NCBI RefSeq assembly: GCF_016086655.4
Contig: NC_052131.2
Location: forward strand, 7,051,940 to 7,115,939
Direction: 5' to 3'
DNA: 64,000 nt
Source: Lepeophtheirus salmonis
Lineage: Eukaryota > Arthropoda > Copepoda > Siphonostomatoida > Caligidae
Shown: one piece after another, positions 45,642 through 58,640 of the stretch
Layout: each line of letters starts with the position of its first letter
Position numbering within the stretch: the stretch's first letter is position 1
The notes under the pieces: model-generated
The model's input: the letters and a program-made list of their open reading frames with translations, nothing else
Databases searched by the model: none
What the model was told of the DNA's origin: nothing
Program-made: the position numbers and the translations under genes

Positions 45642-45965
45642 CATGATGCCTCCGAGTATTTGACATGCCGCCTTTGTCATTCTAACTGAAAAACCATTGT
45701 AAAAATTCATCTTTCTAAGACATACATATATTATACATACACCAAAGGAACTTGTAGATGTATTCAAAAAATCTTATTGAAACAAATAATTTTTTAAATA
45801 ATATGATCAAAATGTTTGTTTCTTGCAATGCCCCACTCAATATAGTTACTCATCCCAAGTTAGTAAAATTCATAGAACTATATACTGGAAAAGCCTTTCC
45901 GTTTCTCTACCTTATTACCAAGTTAATGGAATCTCGAAATCTCCAAGATAAAGAAAAAACTTGGA
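45642..45965 (+). pseudogene. hAT transposase N-terminal fragment (copy 1)
   Basis: HDASEYLTCRLCHSN at 45645 resembles the first half of a BED zinc finger (C..C). After a stop and phase change, MYSKNLIETN at 45758 begins an open frame with NNFLNNMIKMFVSC, then APLNIVTHPKLVKFIELYTG. This is the conserved 'aniPl..l.np.f..f...yt' segment of CGGBP1/BED-type hAT transposases. It matches the reverse-strand copy at 47.1-47.5 kb almost block for block. Similarity ends near 45965, and the frame continues to 46045 in unrelated sequence. It is a truncated copy facing the longer one. Confidence 0.7.
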
Positions 45966-46169
45966 CGAAAGGTATAAAATCAGCCGGAAACCTTAAGATA
46001 AACCATGAAAATAAAACTATTAATATCTATATTTTAATTATATGAATAATATTTGTAACTTATTTTAGTTATTGTTTAAACATTAAAACCATTAAAAAAT
46101 AAGACTCTGTTAATGTCAAATTTTACCTAGAATAATAAGAAATATATATGCAAATAAAATATATAATTA

Positions 46170-47460
46170 CAATAAGTATATATATTTGTATTATTACCTG
46201 ACGTGACCCTCCGTTTTCAGGTACGTTTATATCTATCATCATGTTAAACACCCTCTCGGCCTCGCTGTTTACTATAGGAGTGTTTTTGTAATTAAATAAC
46301 TGACTATCGCTATTAATTGATTCTGGTGCCCATTCTCTCAGTTTGATGTATCCCTTGTTCTTCTCAATCACCTCTATACATTTAGTATTGAACGGTTCAA
46401 GTTTGATACCGTTACATAAATTTTCAAGAATTGCAACACTTGTAAGAAGTGGCATTTTCCCTTAATTGAATCTGATTCAAATTCTCTTTAATCATCAATA
46501 TTTCCGAAAAAAGAAACTCATTATTCAAAACATCTTTCGCTTTCTGGATTGCGTCACTATTTTCTTCCAAACCATTAATACATTCTTTGATTGAATTGAA
46601 GTGCTTGGCGTTGTATTGTACGGCTTTAAGCCAAGTTCCCTATCGTGTGAGAATATGTGCAGGGGGAAGGGAATTTGGCATGACGCAGTAAATCTCCATC
46701 ACCAGAATTCTTAAAAAATTTATTAACTTAAGAGATTAAAGTGTTGGTATTTGGGAATTGATTAGGACAGAGCGTAGCTATCCTATTTAAACCATGAGCA
46801 AGACAAGTTATATGTTTCATTTTTTTCTTAAGGTTTTCGGCTGATTTAATACAATATGGAGCACTATCTGTAATGAAAATCTTCAGCTATTCGTATTTGA
46901 AATCGGAGCCCAAAACATTTTTATTACTTTTATTGCATCATTTGTAATCGTTTTGCGGTCGGCTCCTTTGACATACTCCAAATTAATTAAATAATGTCGA
47001 CCTATAAAATGACCATCCAGAGGACCATTTGATACTGCAGTCATGGATCTTGGTTGTGGATCTTTAGTTTCATCCAATGCAAGAAAAATATCATTTTATC
47101 TAAGTTCTTCCTTAATTTGGACAACACTACTGGACTTTGAGATTCCATTGACTTTGTTAATAACTAAGCGAGACGGAACGGCTTTTTCAGTATATAGTTC
47201 TATGAATTTAACAAAATTGGGATGATTAACTATATTGAGTGGGACATTGCAAGAAGCAAGCATCTTGATCATGTCATTTATGAAATTATTTGTTTCAGGA
47301 TTTGCTTCAATAAGATTCCTTGAATACATCTCAAAATTCCTCTCGTGAATAATACTTTCTGTATATCTTAAAATGTCGAATTTTGACAATGTTTTTGTAT
47401 TAAAATCTTAAAATTACATAGGTGGCATGACAAATACTTGGAGGCATCGTCCTTTCTCCA
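46170..47460 (-). pseudogene. hAT transposase, nearly full length but broken (copy 2)
   Basis: The reverse-strand reading starts near 47455 with DDASKYLSCHLCNF (BED-like C..C). Next comes EMYSRNLIEANPETNNFIND, then NVPLNIVNHPNFVKFIELYT. After one in-frame stop at 47096, FLALDETKDPQPRSMTAVSN near 47075 carries the first acidic catalytic motif (DEttD). It is followed by LDGHFIGRHYLINLEYVKGA. A shift near 46885 leads to TDSAPYCIKSAENLKKKMKH and ITCLAHGLNRIATL (46790), the second conserved block. At 46123-46455 the C-terminal dimerisation segment reads NTPIVNSEAERVFNMM ('P..nSeaERvFS'). These correspond to cut-and-paste hAT enzymes. Two or three frameshifts and two stops inactivate it; terminal repeats were not located. 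Confidence 0.75.
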
Positions 47461-47469
47461 AATATTTCC

Positions 47470-49565
47470 ACCCCTCCCCCCCCATTTTCAGAGATCAAAA
47501 TAGCTATTTTAATATCTCTCATATTTTCATGGGGGGTCAAGTTATGAGAACCTTAACAAGTGCCGTATAGGTTCTTTTAACGAATTTGATGTGTATTTTT
47601 CTAGAATGAAACAATAACATTTGAATATGTAACAATCGTTATTACTTGCCAGTTTTCACAATTAGAACCAGAAGTTATCTTCTCAGGAATTAAAAAATAA
47701 TGACAACAGTTTAAGAAAGGAAAATTCGTTCTCTATACTACCTATTGCAGATTAACGGGCCAGCTAAAAATCACACCAGATTTACATATATGATAATGAT
47801 TAAAAAGAAGGTGTATATATATTATATTCAACCATTCACACACCCTCGATCAAAATATGACTAGGAATAGGACGTATGCAACTTTTTTCTTACCTTTGCA
47901 GAATTTACCTTCTGAATTAAGTTAAATGGGCGAATTCGTAGAAGTATTTTTAACGTCCCTAACATACAAAAAATTAATCGCGTTGAAGACAACATTTAGA
48001 GAAATATTGATGGCGTGGTCCTTGTGACATGGCTTAAAGCTTTGGGTATAGCAAACAAAACTATTTTATACATAAGTAAACCTAAAAAAATGACCAAGTG
48101 TTACTCTCCATTTTTCATGACTAAACTCACATTAGCTACTCAATACTTATATCTATTTATATGACGTGTTCCCTCTACGAAATAAGAGAATAATAATAAG
48201 AGCTTGAGAAAAAAAAAATGACCGTATGATAAATAAATACTTTAGTCTTAAGAGCGCTGACTAATATAAACAAACAAAATAATTTTATTATAACGGCGTA
48301 TATGTATATTTAGCTCAACCCATAATTTACATTGGAAATACACATGAGGCCAATAAAAAAAACAACAGAAAGAGTTCTCTTAATATACGCACACCCTAAA
48401 ATATTTCCTTAATACGACAACAATATTATTTCTTATTTAATAAATATTCATATAATTTACGTCAGACAGCACTATTTACAGTGCACCCTGTATACAAGTT
48501 GAATGTTATATGCACAGGCCTGCAATATTTAATTAATCCAACACCATTCTTATTTCTTAGATCAAAATATGTTTATCATATACATCTCTATATTCTGTGC
48601 ACCCAGTGACCAGAATATAGAGATGTATATGTCTATATTCCCAGTGACCTTTTTTCAGGTATTAATACAGCCAGAAAAACAATTTTTTTCTTTATTATTA
48701 TAGATGTAACTTAAAGTCCGTCAAAAATATTTAACTGCTCGTTAGATATTTAAAAAAAGTTTTTCAAACCAATTAGTTACATAACTTTTGCTTTTTTCTA
48801 AAATTTGTCAGAAATTTTTATGATGTACATGAAACATCATCATTCAAGATAAAAATAAATGTTATATATATATATACTAAATATGTCATCGACATAAAAA
48901 TAGCACTTATATGTTTTTGAAACATATGTATATAGTTTATATGTAATAAATGACGATATATCAATTTATATGTGAAGTATAGGAAAAAGAAAAAAAATGC
49001 TGATGTGACTTTTTTTTTATGTATTTTTTAATCTGTTCTTGAAAAGTTTAAAATTAAACGATCTTTGAAGAGGACTTTTTTTGTTAACATTTTATATATG
49101 GGTGTTCCCATGAAAAAAATACACTTTTTTATTTATTTATCAGATTTGAATATATTTTATTATGTCAAACAATAGATGACTATTTTTTCCAGTTTAATTT
49201 GACATTATATTTCAAAACATAAATACAAAAAAAAAACTCTAATATAAATACCTTGGTACATACATGATCGAATAGTTAATGAATATGGAAAGAATTCATG
49301 AAGTTTGATGCAGTTGTAAATAAATAATTTTGTTAAAAAAATGAACATAATGAATATTTATCCGTTAAATATTTTCAATTTGATCAAATTACCAGATAAT
49401 GACCGATAGTTTAAAGAATTTAAATTAAAAGAAAGGGTCAGTCACAATTTTAAAAAAGGGATCGTACATGAGAAAAGTTCCGTATGATTTCGTGAGCATT
49501 ATAACATTATCCTGCACGCTCTACAGTTGTACAATGAAATAAATCATGACTATCTACAATATGTG
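47470..49565. other. AT-rich spacer with one strong hairpin
   Basis: No gene supported. It contains a C-rich run near 47468-47482, the 48578-48630 hairpin, and plain A/T-rich sequence. Confidence 0.4.
48578..48630. repeat. Perfect 20-bp hairpin
   Basis: ATATACATCTCTATATTCTG (48578-48597) is followed after 13 bases by its exact reverse complement (48611-48630). The loop contains CCCAGTGACC, which is repeated directly just after the hairpin (near 48640). Exact arms in otherwise diverged spacer imply recent origin or gene conversion. Confidence 0.8.
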
Positions 49566-49570
49566 AATGA

Positions 49571-50890
49571 CTATTTGGACATTCCTTCAATCTCAAAACC
49601 CAATGTCAAAAAGGTTTTCGATAAGATGTGTTGTTTTCTATTCACTATAAGCGTTTCATTCACATCGAACCTTTCCAGCACTTCGTGGGATCCTACGAGG
49701 AGTCTGTCTAGACCAATAGGTATGCAATAGTTGTTACTACTTGCTGTGTAAAGAATAAATAACATTTTAGTGATTAATTACTCTATTTTAGAGTGAAATC
49801 TTGCTGTAGCGATTATAATACAAGAAACTCCCCAATCGTTATTGCTGATTTGTAATATTCCCTCAAAAACTCAGTGGTGATGTTGTCCAAAACAGATATC
49901 TAGAATTCTCTAGACTGTATTTACAGAATGTGCACTTGCAGTCTCTCTCTGTATCTTCGACTCTTGATTTATTCGTAAAAAGAGTTGAACTAGCCATCCT
50001 GTAGAGGAACCCTTTTTTTTTTGGAGTTCATGAGAGGGTTGCAAATTACTATTTTTTTAAAAAGTTTTTCATTATATCTTCCGACGGTTTACAACCCAAA
50101 CGAAAGTAGCGTTTACGCACCAAATTAGTCGGGGAACCCACAAATTGGCTTTCAATAGGTATAGTTTCTAACACGGGATGAGTAGGTAAAAAACTTTGTT
50201 CACAAGGCTTAATCAATTTTTTTAATTCTTTTAATAAGACAGAAGATCATTTGCATGGTATCTGTGGTCCTGCTCTCAAATTGTCTTATTGCTGAAAGTC
50301 CTGATGTCTTGAAGAAATCATCTCTATTGTTCAATCTATGATTGAAGTTCAGTGGTTCATCTACGCACAGCATAGGAAGAACAGAGTCCACAATTGATTT
50401 ACATGAATTGATTATTTGCTACCAGTAAGCACAAACAATACCCGAAGACTTAAACAGCTCTTCAGGACCCAAGAAAATTCTTTTGTTGAATGGAATTTAT
50501 TTATTTTTATTTTATTTTTATGGTATTTATTTTAAAATTTTCTTTGATGCATTTTCCTCAGAAATCTGAACAACTTCTAAGCCTAATCAGTCTTGTGAAG
50601 TTTAAAGATTTCCACATAGTTTCTATAGTTTCTGTAGACCTATACCTCACAATGAAATTGAAGCATAATGGGGGCTCTTTGTAAGATAAACTCGTTTTTA
50701 ACCCCATATAAATTTCCCTAGATGATCTGTATCTTGTCTTTAATTTTCTTTTAATAAGAAGTATATCTATGGAAGTAGATTAATCGCGGTATTGCGACTG
50801 CATTCCATAATTTTACTCCATCTAAGATAATTATATGGTGCTTATCCTTCCACAACTTAGTACGAAAGATAGATTCTAGGACCCTCTCTG
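49571..50890 (-). pseudogene. LINE ORF2 C-terminal region, reverse strand
   Basis: This lies downstream of the reverse transcriptase fragment on the same strand. Readable pieces are a KLWNAVAIPRLIYF segment near 50800, LGPEELFKSSGIVCAYWQQI near 50450, and an open frame at 50391-50209 with DSVLPMLCVDEPLNFNHRLN and a DDFFKTSGLSAIRQF segment. The 64-codon frame at 49571-49765 is unassigned and may be the far 3' part. Attribution to a LINE rests on position and on the RT next door; the individual blocks are not diagnostic. Confidence 0.45.
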
Positions 50891-50892
50891 CG

Positions 50893-51262
50893 TTAGTATT
50901 GATGATCTTCTTTTGTTACTGGAACTCCAAGAAGAGTTGATCTACTGGAGAAGTTCAACAAGGGAAAACATCTTTTCAAAAGTTTTTCTAGTGAAGATAA
51001 AACTTCAGTCTGGTTGGTTTTGATCACTAGACTTGAGGACTTTGAAAATGATTCCAGGGGCTCAAACACTGCTCCCATATACAAAATTATCTCTTTCAAA
51101 GAACCCGTGTAGTAAACAGTTAAATTATCCACATAAAAGGGAGCAATATTTGGCATTTCATTTAAAGAGATGGAATGTAGAGTTTCATGTAAATAATCTA
51201 ATGCTATAAGGAAAAGGAGACAAAGGATCTTGCATCTTTCTTGCATCCCCGAGTTAACTCGA
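50893..51262 (-). pseudogene. LINE reverse transcriptase fragment (different family)
   Basis: The reverse-strand frame reads MQERCKILCLLFLIALDYLH from 51246, a decayed B motif (expected G.QQGCPLSPLLF.iALDyL). Then IAPFYVDNLTVYYTGSLKEI follows, where YVDN is the catalytic YADD with its last Asp changed to Asn. LESFSKSSSLVIKTNQTEVL follows ('sGL.iN..KTevl'), and SRSTLLGVPVTKED closes the palm region ('yLGv.v'). The order B, C, D, E is correct. The sequence differs clearly from the LINEs at 3-7 and 54-56 kb. It is inactive because the catalytic box is altered and the 5' part is absent. Confidence 0.75.
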
Positions 51263-51269
51263 AATAATC

Positions 51270-54190
51270 TTCCCCTCGCAAAAAGATAAATTTAGAAGAA
51301 GAGTATCTTAATCATAGATTACTTGACATCTGGATAAAAATTAAACACGAAACCTCGTTATTAGATCTATGCAAATAAATAATTTTATCAATAAATAACA
51401 ATAGTAAAAGAGAATAATTAATTCGTGTTAAAACGGAGCTGGAGAGTGCCTAATGAAAGTTTTTGTCGGAAAATTTCATTTTTTGTAGGTGAAACTTGAA
51501 AGAGTACTCAAAAATCATAAAGAAGAAAAAACTATCTTTCATATAGGATTTCTTACTATTCATTTGTGATCTAATTTCTAGACATAGATCTTCTTTATTC
51601 CTTAGTATGGAGGAAGTACTTCTTTGTAAAACATATTAAAAGTATATATTTCTGTAAGAATATCCATGACATAGATAATAATTAAAATTTATTTGATTGT
51701 CAGTTCTTTCGTAGGGCATAATATTTTTTTTGTACTGGAAAAGAGTGTCTCTTGATGAACTTGTTTTCATCTAAAATATAGATAACATTACATTAATTAA
51801 TTATGTAATTCATTTCCAATATGAGTATAAGTTTGTAGGTCATTTTTGAACAAAAAATATAGATAAAACACACAATTGAATGCCAAAAAGACGTTACACT
51901 AAAATATAACCATTTCTGAATAGTACTTTGTATATGTTTTATTATCTAAGTATCAAAATTACCCAGTACAAAGAAAATAAAGAGACACATCTAGGTGCGC
52001 GGACCGCAGTACTTCAACTTTATACTCCCATCTATCATTGTTATTTTCTCTTATATTTAGTCATTTATAAGGAAAAAGATTTTTATATAATTCGAAATAT
52101 TCTACAATTATCTCAATTTCTTATTTTGAAAGAATTTTTCTAATATCAATTTAAAATCAGAATGATATACATTTCATATTATTTTACATATTTTTTTAGA
52201 CTTCTATTACTAAAACGTAAAATTATGATACTAAGTTATTGAATTAGGTTATTAATTAACTAGTTTAGAAACTTGTTTATCTTTATTAATGAATTGAGAT
52301 TAATGAAATGACTGGCAAAAGTGATTTAACCTGCGAATGACTTACCCCCAAAAATTTACAAAAGGTAAAATAATATGCAATACTGCTGATCATTTAGGAC
52401 TACATTAACAGCCGTTGACTTTGCTACGTTTAAGATCCGGCAGGGCTGACGTGGATATTTTCATTGTATTGAGATCAATTATACGTCGAAACAGGATGAT
52501 ATCAACACATAAAATTAATTAAACATGCTAATATATATAGATGCACTACACAAAGATATCAAAATGTTGAGAGATTTTATATAATTTTTTATGGATCCAA
52601 CCCGGATATCCTGAAGGAAAAGTGTTGGGAGTGCTAGTGATGTCCAGCTTAACAGGAAAATGCTAAGCCAATGCTTTAATAGATCTATTAAATACATAAA
52701 AAATCATGGACAGGATTACTGCTCTGATCATTTGATTAATAAAGTTGAAACTAAAAAGTAACCTCTAAATAATCTTTGCATAATTATTCCACATAAAATT
52801 AAAATTTTATAATATTTAAAAAGTTTTTAGCTATCCAAAATTTCAAATTTAACATATTAGAAGACCATAAATTAATAAGATAAGTAGGTTTTTTTTTTTT
52901 GTTCATACAGTTTAATAATTTAATCTAAGTATATAAATAATCAAAAAATATTATGGATTAAAATTATATTCCAAACGTGGAACTTTTATAACAAATAGAA
53001 AATCTTTGATTTTTTTTTTTTTTTTAAATAGATTATTATCCCGTGGCTAATAAAAAACATTTTTTTGGCAGAGATAACTTGTTTTTTATGCAAAAGGAGC
53101 AGTATAGTCATAATTTTATTTCCTCGAAAATCAAATATAATTTATAGGAAGAGGTGTATTGTTTGGTTCTAAAGCAATTTGGTAAAGACATTTAACCAAC
53201 AAATATCTTTTTATATATATTTATACATGCCTAATTTAGAACAAATAGAGCTCAGTTTACAACGAGCTATGGAGAAAGATTTTTCTTTGGGATTATAATA
53301 TTGTTGAAATCTGGCAAACGTAAGTTCAAATAAAAATATTTATTGGTAAAAGCAAGATATAAATGCACTTATTGATTATTCCTCCCTAGTGTGAAAATTC
53401 TAACGTATTATCTATGAACTAGGGCTATAGTTGATAGATATTTTTGTTAGCAGACATTTGATCTTCTATAAAAGTTACTATATCTTTATGACATTCTCAC
53501 AGCCGTGGTGTTTACTCTCTCCTCAAGTTTGGCTATATTTCCATTCCCACTTATTTTTCTAAGATCGATGTGTATAGATCCAATACATGGTCGTTAAATA
53601 CACAAAAAATATGAATATTGATTTCAATTTCCTAAATTATATAAGTTAATTAGTGCAACTCCATCTGACGAATAGGGGAAAAATGTAATTTAATACCATT
53701 TATACTTAGTCTTAGATAAATGTTGTTCCTGCTGTTTTAGCTTTACTAATTTTTTCAAAAAAAGTAATATATATTGTGATAACTCTTTTTAACATTTTTT
53801 TCCCCTCCCACCAACCCAAAGAGTTAAGTAACAATAGGATGCGAACTACATTGCATTGTATATATATAATGATAATTAATAAACATAATTAATAACATAT
53901 ATGTATTACAAAAGAAAACGAATTAATTTACCTAAACCAAGATGATAATAATATTATATTGCTTTTTATAACATGTCAAGCTTTTTGAAATAAACAAATA
54001 TACAGTGTATTTCCTTTTAGTTCTTTTCATTAATTTTTCTCTTGTACTATAGAAAGAACTTACTTTCTATATTAAGAACTAGTGATGTGTCCCGTTTAAA
54101 ACTCCCTAATGATAGGTATAAAAAGCCGAATATTTCTTGGAGTGCATCAATTACTCAGAACTCGCTATTTACTAAGGAATATATATGTTT
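51270..54190. other. AT-rich spacer with a slightly GC-richer patch
   Basis: No gene could be supported. The patch 52380-52740 is less A/T-biased, and its plus strand gives a coding-like stretch (SASDVQLNRKMLSQCFNRSI) that I cannot assign. Poly(T) runs occur near 52888 and 53011. Confidence 0.35.
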
Positions 54191-54250
54191 TTCACACTCG
54201 CTTTATTTGTAACAACTAGGTACATTCTAATAAGAAGGGAAACAAGTCTA

Positions 54251-55900
54251 AAAATTACATTTCTCCATACTACGAAGAAATTTCTTCCAAGCGTTTTTAC
54301 AAGCCTGTTCGATCTTTAATTTTTAACACGACTTCTACAATTAATATAGATGTAGAAAAAAGTAATTCGAGACTGTTAAATAGAAGCGGTTGTCAAAGAT
54401 GTCTGACTACTCCTCTATCGTTTATTATGACCAAAGAAGAATTCACTATAAAAATTAAGCAAAAATATGGTGGTTGTGGTATTTTATTCGATGAAAACCC
54501 CCATTTAATTGATCTCTACGCCGAAGATTTTTTGTAGAAGCCAACTCATCAACCCAACTCATTAGGAGAATTGAGGCTATTTTTTCTTTTTCAAAAAAAT
54601 TAAAAAGAAGTCTGGGTAAGAAATTAATGAAAGAAAAAGGAGTATTCTGACATTAGGGGAATTAAGTCCAGTTATAGGATCAAAGCTTGTGGGTTGCACT
54701 ATCACGGAAAAAACTACTGTATTGGGCATAGAGTATGAAAGTCAAGGGGAATTGATTCAAATTGGGTTACACTTAGGGTTTTAATATATATAAACAATCT
54801 CTTTTTGTGGAGGTTTGAATCTCAAGATGCGTAATGACTTTTAAAACACATTTATCATTCCTTTAGTCCTATACAATGTATCAGCTCTACCATTATTGTC
54901 AGATTTGGCAATAAAAGAGGAGAGCAAATTATATTTGTTTATCTTTCACCAAACCTCTTTTCCGGCTCTGAAAAGACTCACAAAACATCTTGGAATACTC
55001 TTGGGCATAATTTTACCCTAAACATGTATCAAATTTTTAATTGACATGTCTAATAAACCATATCTTGAATGGAGATCGACTGTGTATACTCTATCACACA
55101 ATTTTTTGGAGTCTATCACTCATACTTGGGCAGCTGTACACATAATCATATGCAACGGGGATCCTGTCTTTGATTCTACATCAACAGTGTTGGATATCGT
55201 GAGAAAAGATGAATAAACCACAAACTACCTGAGAAATAATGGAAAATATTAGTTTCCCCTTTCCAAATCTGCAAGATATCATTGACATAAGGGCCCCGGG
55301 CACTTAAAAATGATGATTTCGCATTCATGTGCTAATATATAGTACAAAATATGTCATCAGAAAATTAAAACTATCAGAGTCTTGGTCTAATACAATTGGT
55401 AATTCTTTATGTGGAGTTGTTGAAGCAAAAAAATTTATGTCTCAATTCCAGATTTCCACTGACTGTATTGTTTACTACGATCCCTGTAAAGACTGTGGAA
55501 TGTTTTTTAAAACTACTTTGTATGCGTTTGTCGAGTGCCCTTTGGTGTCTTTTTTAATTGAATTTGTTTCTCTAAATTTTTTTATATTAAAATATTTTTT
55601 TCAGCTTCGGGGAATGCATTTCGCTCTTTTGAGTGCCAAAGCCCTTATTGGTAATAAATTGGTAAGTGGAGAACCAATTCTCAGAGAAAACCTGAGATCA
55701 ATAGTTTTATTCTCTGCAGCAAATATGGCACATTTGCATTGAAAATACCACGGATGGGTTGTGATTCCTGGGACCATACTATTGACATTGTAAAATATAA
55801 ATTGTCCAATTCAACAAGATATAGAGCTACTTTAAAAAAAATTGTCTGGATGTATGAAAGCTTTCATCGAGGGATACCCATGGATTGATTTTTATGAAAT
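54251..55900 (+). pseudogene. Second copy of the 3-7 kb LINE (RT to C-terminus)
   Basis: SKRFYKPVRSLIFNTTSTIN near 54285 matches PRRFFNTVRAFLFNGTSTIV of the first copy. It continues with NRSGCQRCLTTPLSFIMT near 54390 (B motif) and IKQKYGGCGILFD, then HLIDLYAEDFL near 54510 (C motif YADD read as YAED). Later come SKLVGCTITEKTTVLGIEYE near 54680 and VLYNVSALPLLSDLAIKEES near 54870 ('Yn.salP.L'). An open frame at 55329-55742 contains YYDPCKDCGMFFKTTLYAFV followed by ECPLV, the C-terminal cysteine motif 'C..C....eT..H....CP'. The 5' half including the endonuclease is absent, so this is a 5'-truncated insertion. Stops and shifts are fewer than in the first copy. Confidence 0.75.
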
Positions 55901-56149
55901 ATTTTTTTGTTTCTTATTAATAAAAAAGCTTTATGTGGTTTATTGCCAGAATTTTCTCCTTTTCATTAGTAATTTTTATCTTTTTTGTCTATTTTTGCAC
56001 TAAATCTGGGGGCGCACAACATTTATCTCGCTGTAGAAGTAAGGGATTTATCTTTAGCAAAAAATTACATATCGTGCAATATCACTACGGGATTTATTTT
56101 AGTAAAACGCATTTTTATTTACCATTCATAACTTTTAAGGGGTAATTTG

Positions 56150-57670
56150 GGCTCCTGTGATTGTAATCTTCAACAAATTTAGATCAAATATGTATGAATA
56201 GAAAAAAAATATAGTAAATGATAACGACAAAAACCATAACGAATGAACCTTATAAAAGTGGTTTAGCTACTTCAATATTTGTATATATATTTGTTCAATA
56301 TTTACGCGTTGTTAGCGTATGTAATTAATTGTCCAGAATATGAAGTTAAGTTACGAAAAAAAAATTTAAATGAAATTTTTTCAAAAGAAATAAAGAAAAT
56401 ATTACTTCATAACTGACAAGTTTATGAGGGAGGGAAAAGTTAAAGGGCGTGTAAATAGTATTTAGGCTAGTAACGAGTAAAACTCGTAATTATTCGGGTT
56501 TTCTTTTTTGGAAACTCAGAATCACTCTAACATTAAAATTCAGTTCACGGCCTATCACTATTAATATCTCTAAAAGGGTATTTTATAGGATTTTTGTGTG
56601 AAATTATATAGAGCAAGTTATTCAATTCAATGTACATATATTCTATGTAATATCTATGGATAAAGTTATATTTATATATCTATAGTGATATACAAATAAT
56701 AAATCCACCCATAATAATTAATAGTTGGCAATAAGAAAAATACACAAGGCAAGATATTTTATGTTTTTTTTTCTAATTTTCTTATTCACTTTTGTCAGTT
56801 ATGATTTTGAAAGGATAAAAAAATTTGATGCATAAATTATGAAGCTAAGGAAAATAAGTAAAAACAATATAAATATCAAAGATGCATTAATTAATATATC
56901 ATAGAGTATTTTTCTTCAATATATCAATTCGGCAAGTTGTCCATTCACGACAATATTTTATTGTCATTTTTGTATAATGACCATAAGTTCAATAATATGA
57001 ATATTAATTAAATATATGATGTAGATTAAATTAAAGGTTAAATGTAAAGCAATACTTGATAGACTTAGTTGTTTTCTTATTTGAAGAAACAAAGAAAAAC
57101 ATGTTGAAATAAATTAAAGAAATTTAGTTATAAAAAAAGTTATCCCTTAACCCATTCATAAAGATTTGTGCAATATAATTATTTTGCAATATAACTTTTT
57201 TTTTCCATTTGGAGAATAGATGACAAGAAGAAAAAAAACTTAGAAAATAATAAAGAAAGAAAGAACCATTAATTTTTGAAATAAAATATGGGGCGTACTA
57301 CATGAAGTAGAGAATAGCTTGAGTCCTCCTTTTCAAATCTTTCCTTTTACTTGGTTTGTATATTGTTATATAATTTTATATGAAATTGTGTGTACCAAAT
57401 TACTCGAAATTTACTACACTAGAGAAGCTTACTGATATTTAATATTCTCTATAGTAAAAAAAAATTACATGTAATCCATTTATGAATTAGTTGAAGTGCT
57501 ATGCCATGTGCAAAAATTATTAAAATTTTTTCTCAATTACTTGTCTTTCAAATTCTATAATTTCCTGGGATTTTTTGAACTGGTTTAAGAGGTTACATGC
57601 AGAAAGCATTTGCTGTTCCAGTATACTCTGACTGTCTGCTGCTTAATACAGGTATAATTGTATATAGTAT
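56150..57670. other. AT-rich spacer
   Basis: Nothing recognisable on either strand. Confidence 0.45.
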
Positions 57671-57673
57671 GTA

Positions 57674-58640
57674 CAGGGCTCCGAAGCTAAACGTGGGCTG
57701 AATCACTGATTTTAGAAAAATATCTATAATTTTGATTTTTTTTTGCAAAACTTTGAGACACATGACCTTTGTGAACATGTTCACACAATATGCTTTCCCT
57801 CATCAGCAACCAAAGCCTCCACACAGTGGTGGAAAGCATTGCAGGAGTTGATGTTGAACTTCTCAGACAAGTTGTTCCCCTCCTTCACAATGGCGGCCTT
57901 CAGGAAGTCCACGCTCAGGTGAGATGTCTGATTAGTCTCCCTCTCCAATATATCCAACACAGCAAAGTCCAACGGGTTCAAATCCGGCGAAGATGATAGC
58001 CACATGCCCTAGGGCCAAAAATCAGCCAAGTCGTCGGCGCAGAACTTCTGGCATTTAACCGATGTGTGTGAGGGTGCACCATCTTAGGTCCACACATAGT
58101 TGTCCCTTGGAAGGTGGCAGCGAGTCATGGCAGTATGGTGAACCTCAGCACCTTCTAGAAGGCCTCATGGCCGATTTTCTCTCCACTACTCATTTACCAG
58201 GACCATTGTTTGGGCCGGATGTTTTGTACGGAACACCCCCTTGACCTCCTCTGGTGATACCCCAAGCCAACAGTTGTTCCGACGGCTGTATACGGTGAAA
58301 ATCTTCTCTCCAGGGACAATTTTTAATGTGGATCCGTTTGCCTTTCTCCACGTACGAGCTTTTTTGCACCTCTGCAGTCTCCTTTCCTTCAGAGTGTCCT
58401 TCAACAGGTGGCGTGGGGTCCTTGCGTAAGAGGTCAACCCCAAGTCCTCCTTCACAGCCCTCCTGTTTTTTCTGTCGTCCACGTTAAACTCGTTAAATAT
58501 CCCTTTTCCATTCTTTTTCATTTTGGGAACCTTGAAAATTAGGCTCATGGAGCACTTCACAATGTCCATAATCTTTGGCACTTCAATTTTGGGATCCAGA
58601 AGGTCTGAGATCCTTTGCCTTTTTTCTTCTAGATTTTGGT
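57674..58640 (-). mobile_element. Mariner element, right end lost
   Basis: The left end CAGGGCTCCGAAGCTAAACG (from 57674) follows TA and matches the 42.2 kb element's terminus. The subterminal 100 bp also match (for example TTGTGAACATGTTCAC against TATGTGAACATGTTCACTC). The element-like sequence ends at about 58630, just inside the N-terminal codons, so the right terminus and leader are missing. Confidence 0.75.

Noticed and set aside
57790..58429. Plus-strand frames at 57790-57996, 58062-58244 and 58241-58429
   Set aside because: Antisense shadows of the reverse-strand mariner transposase whose catalytic blocks read on the other strand.
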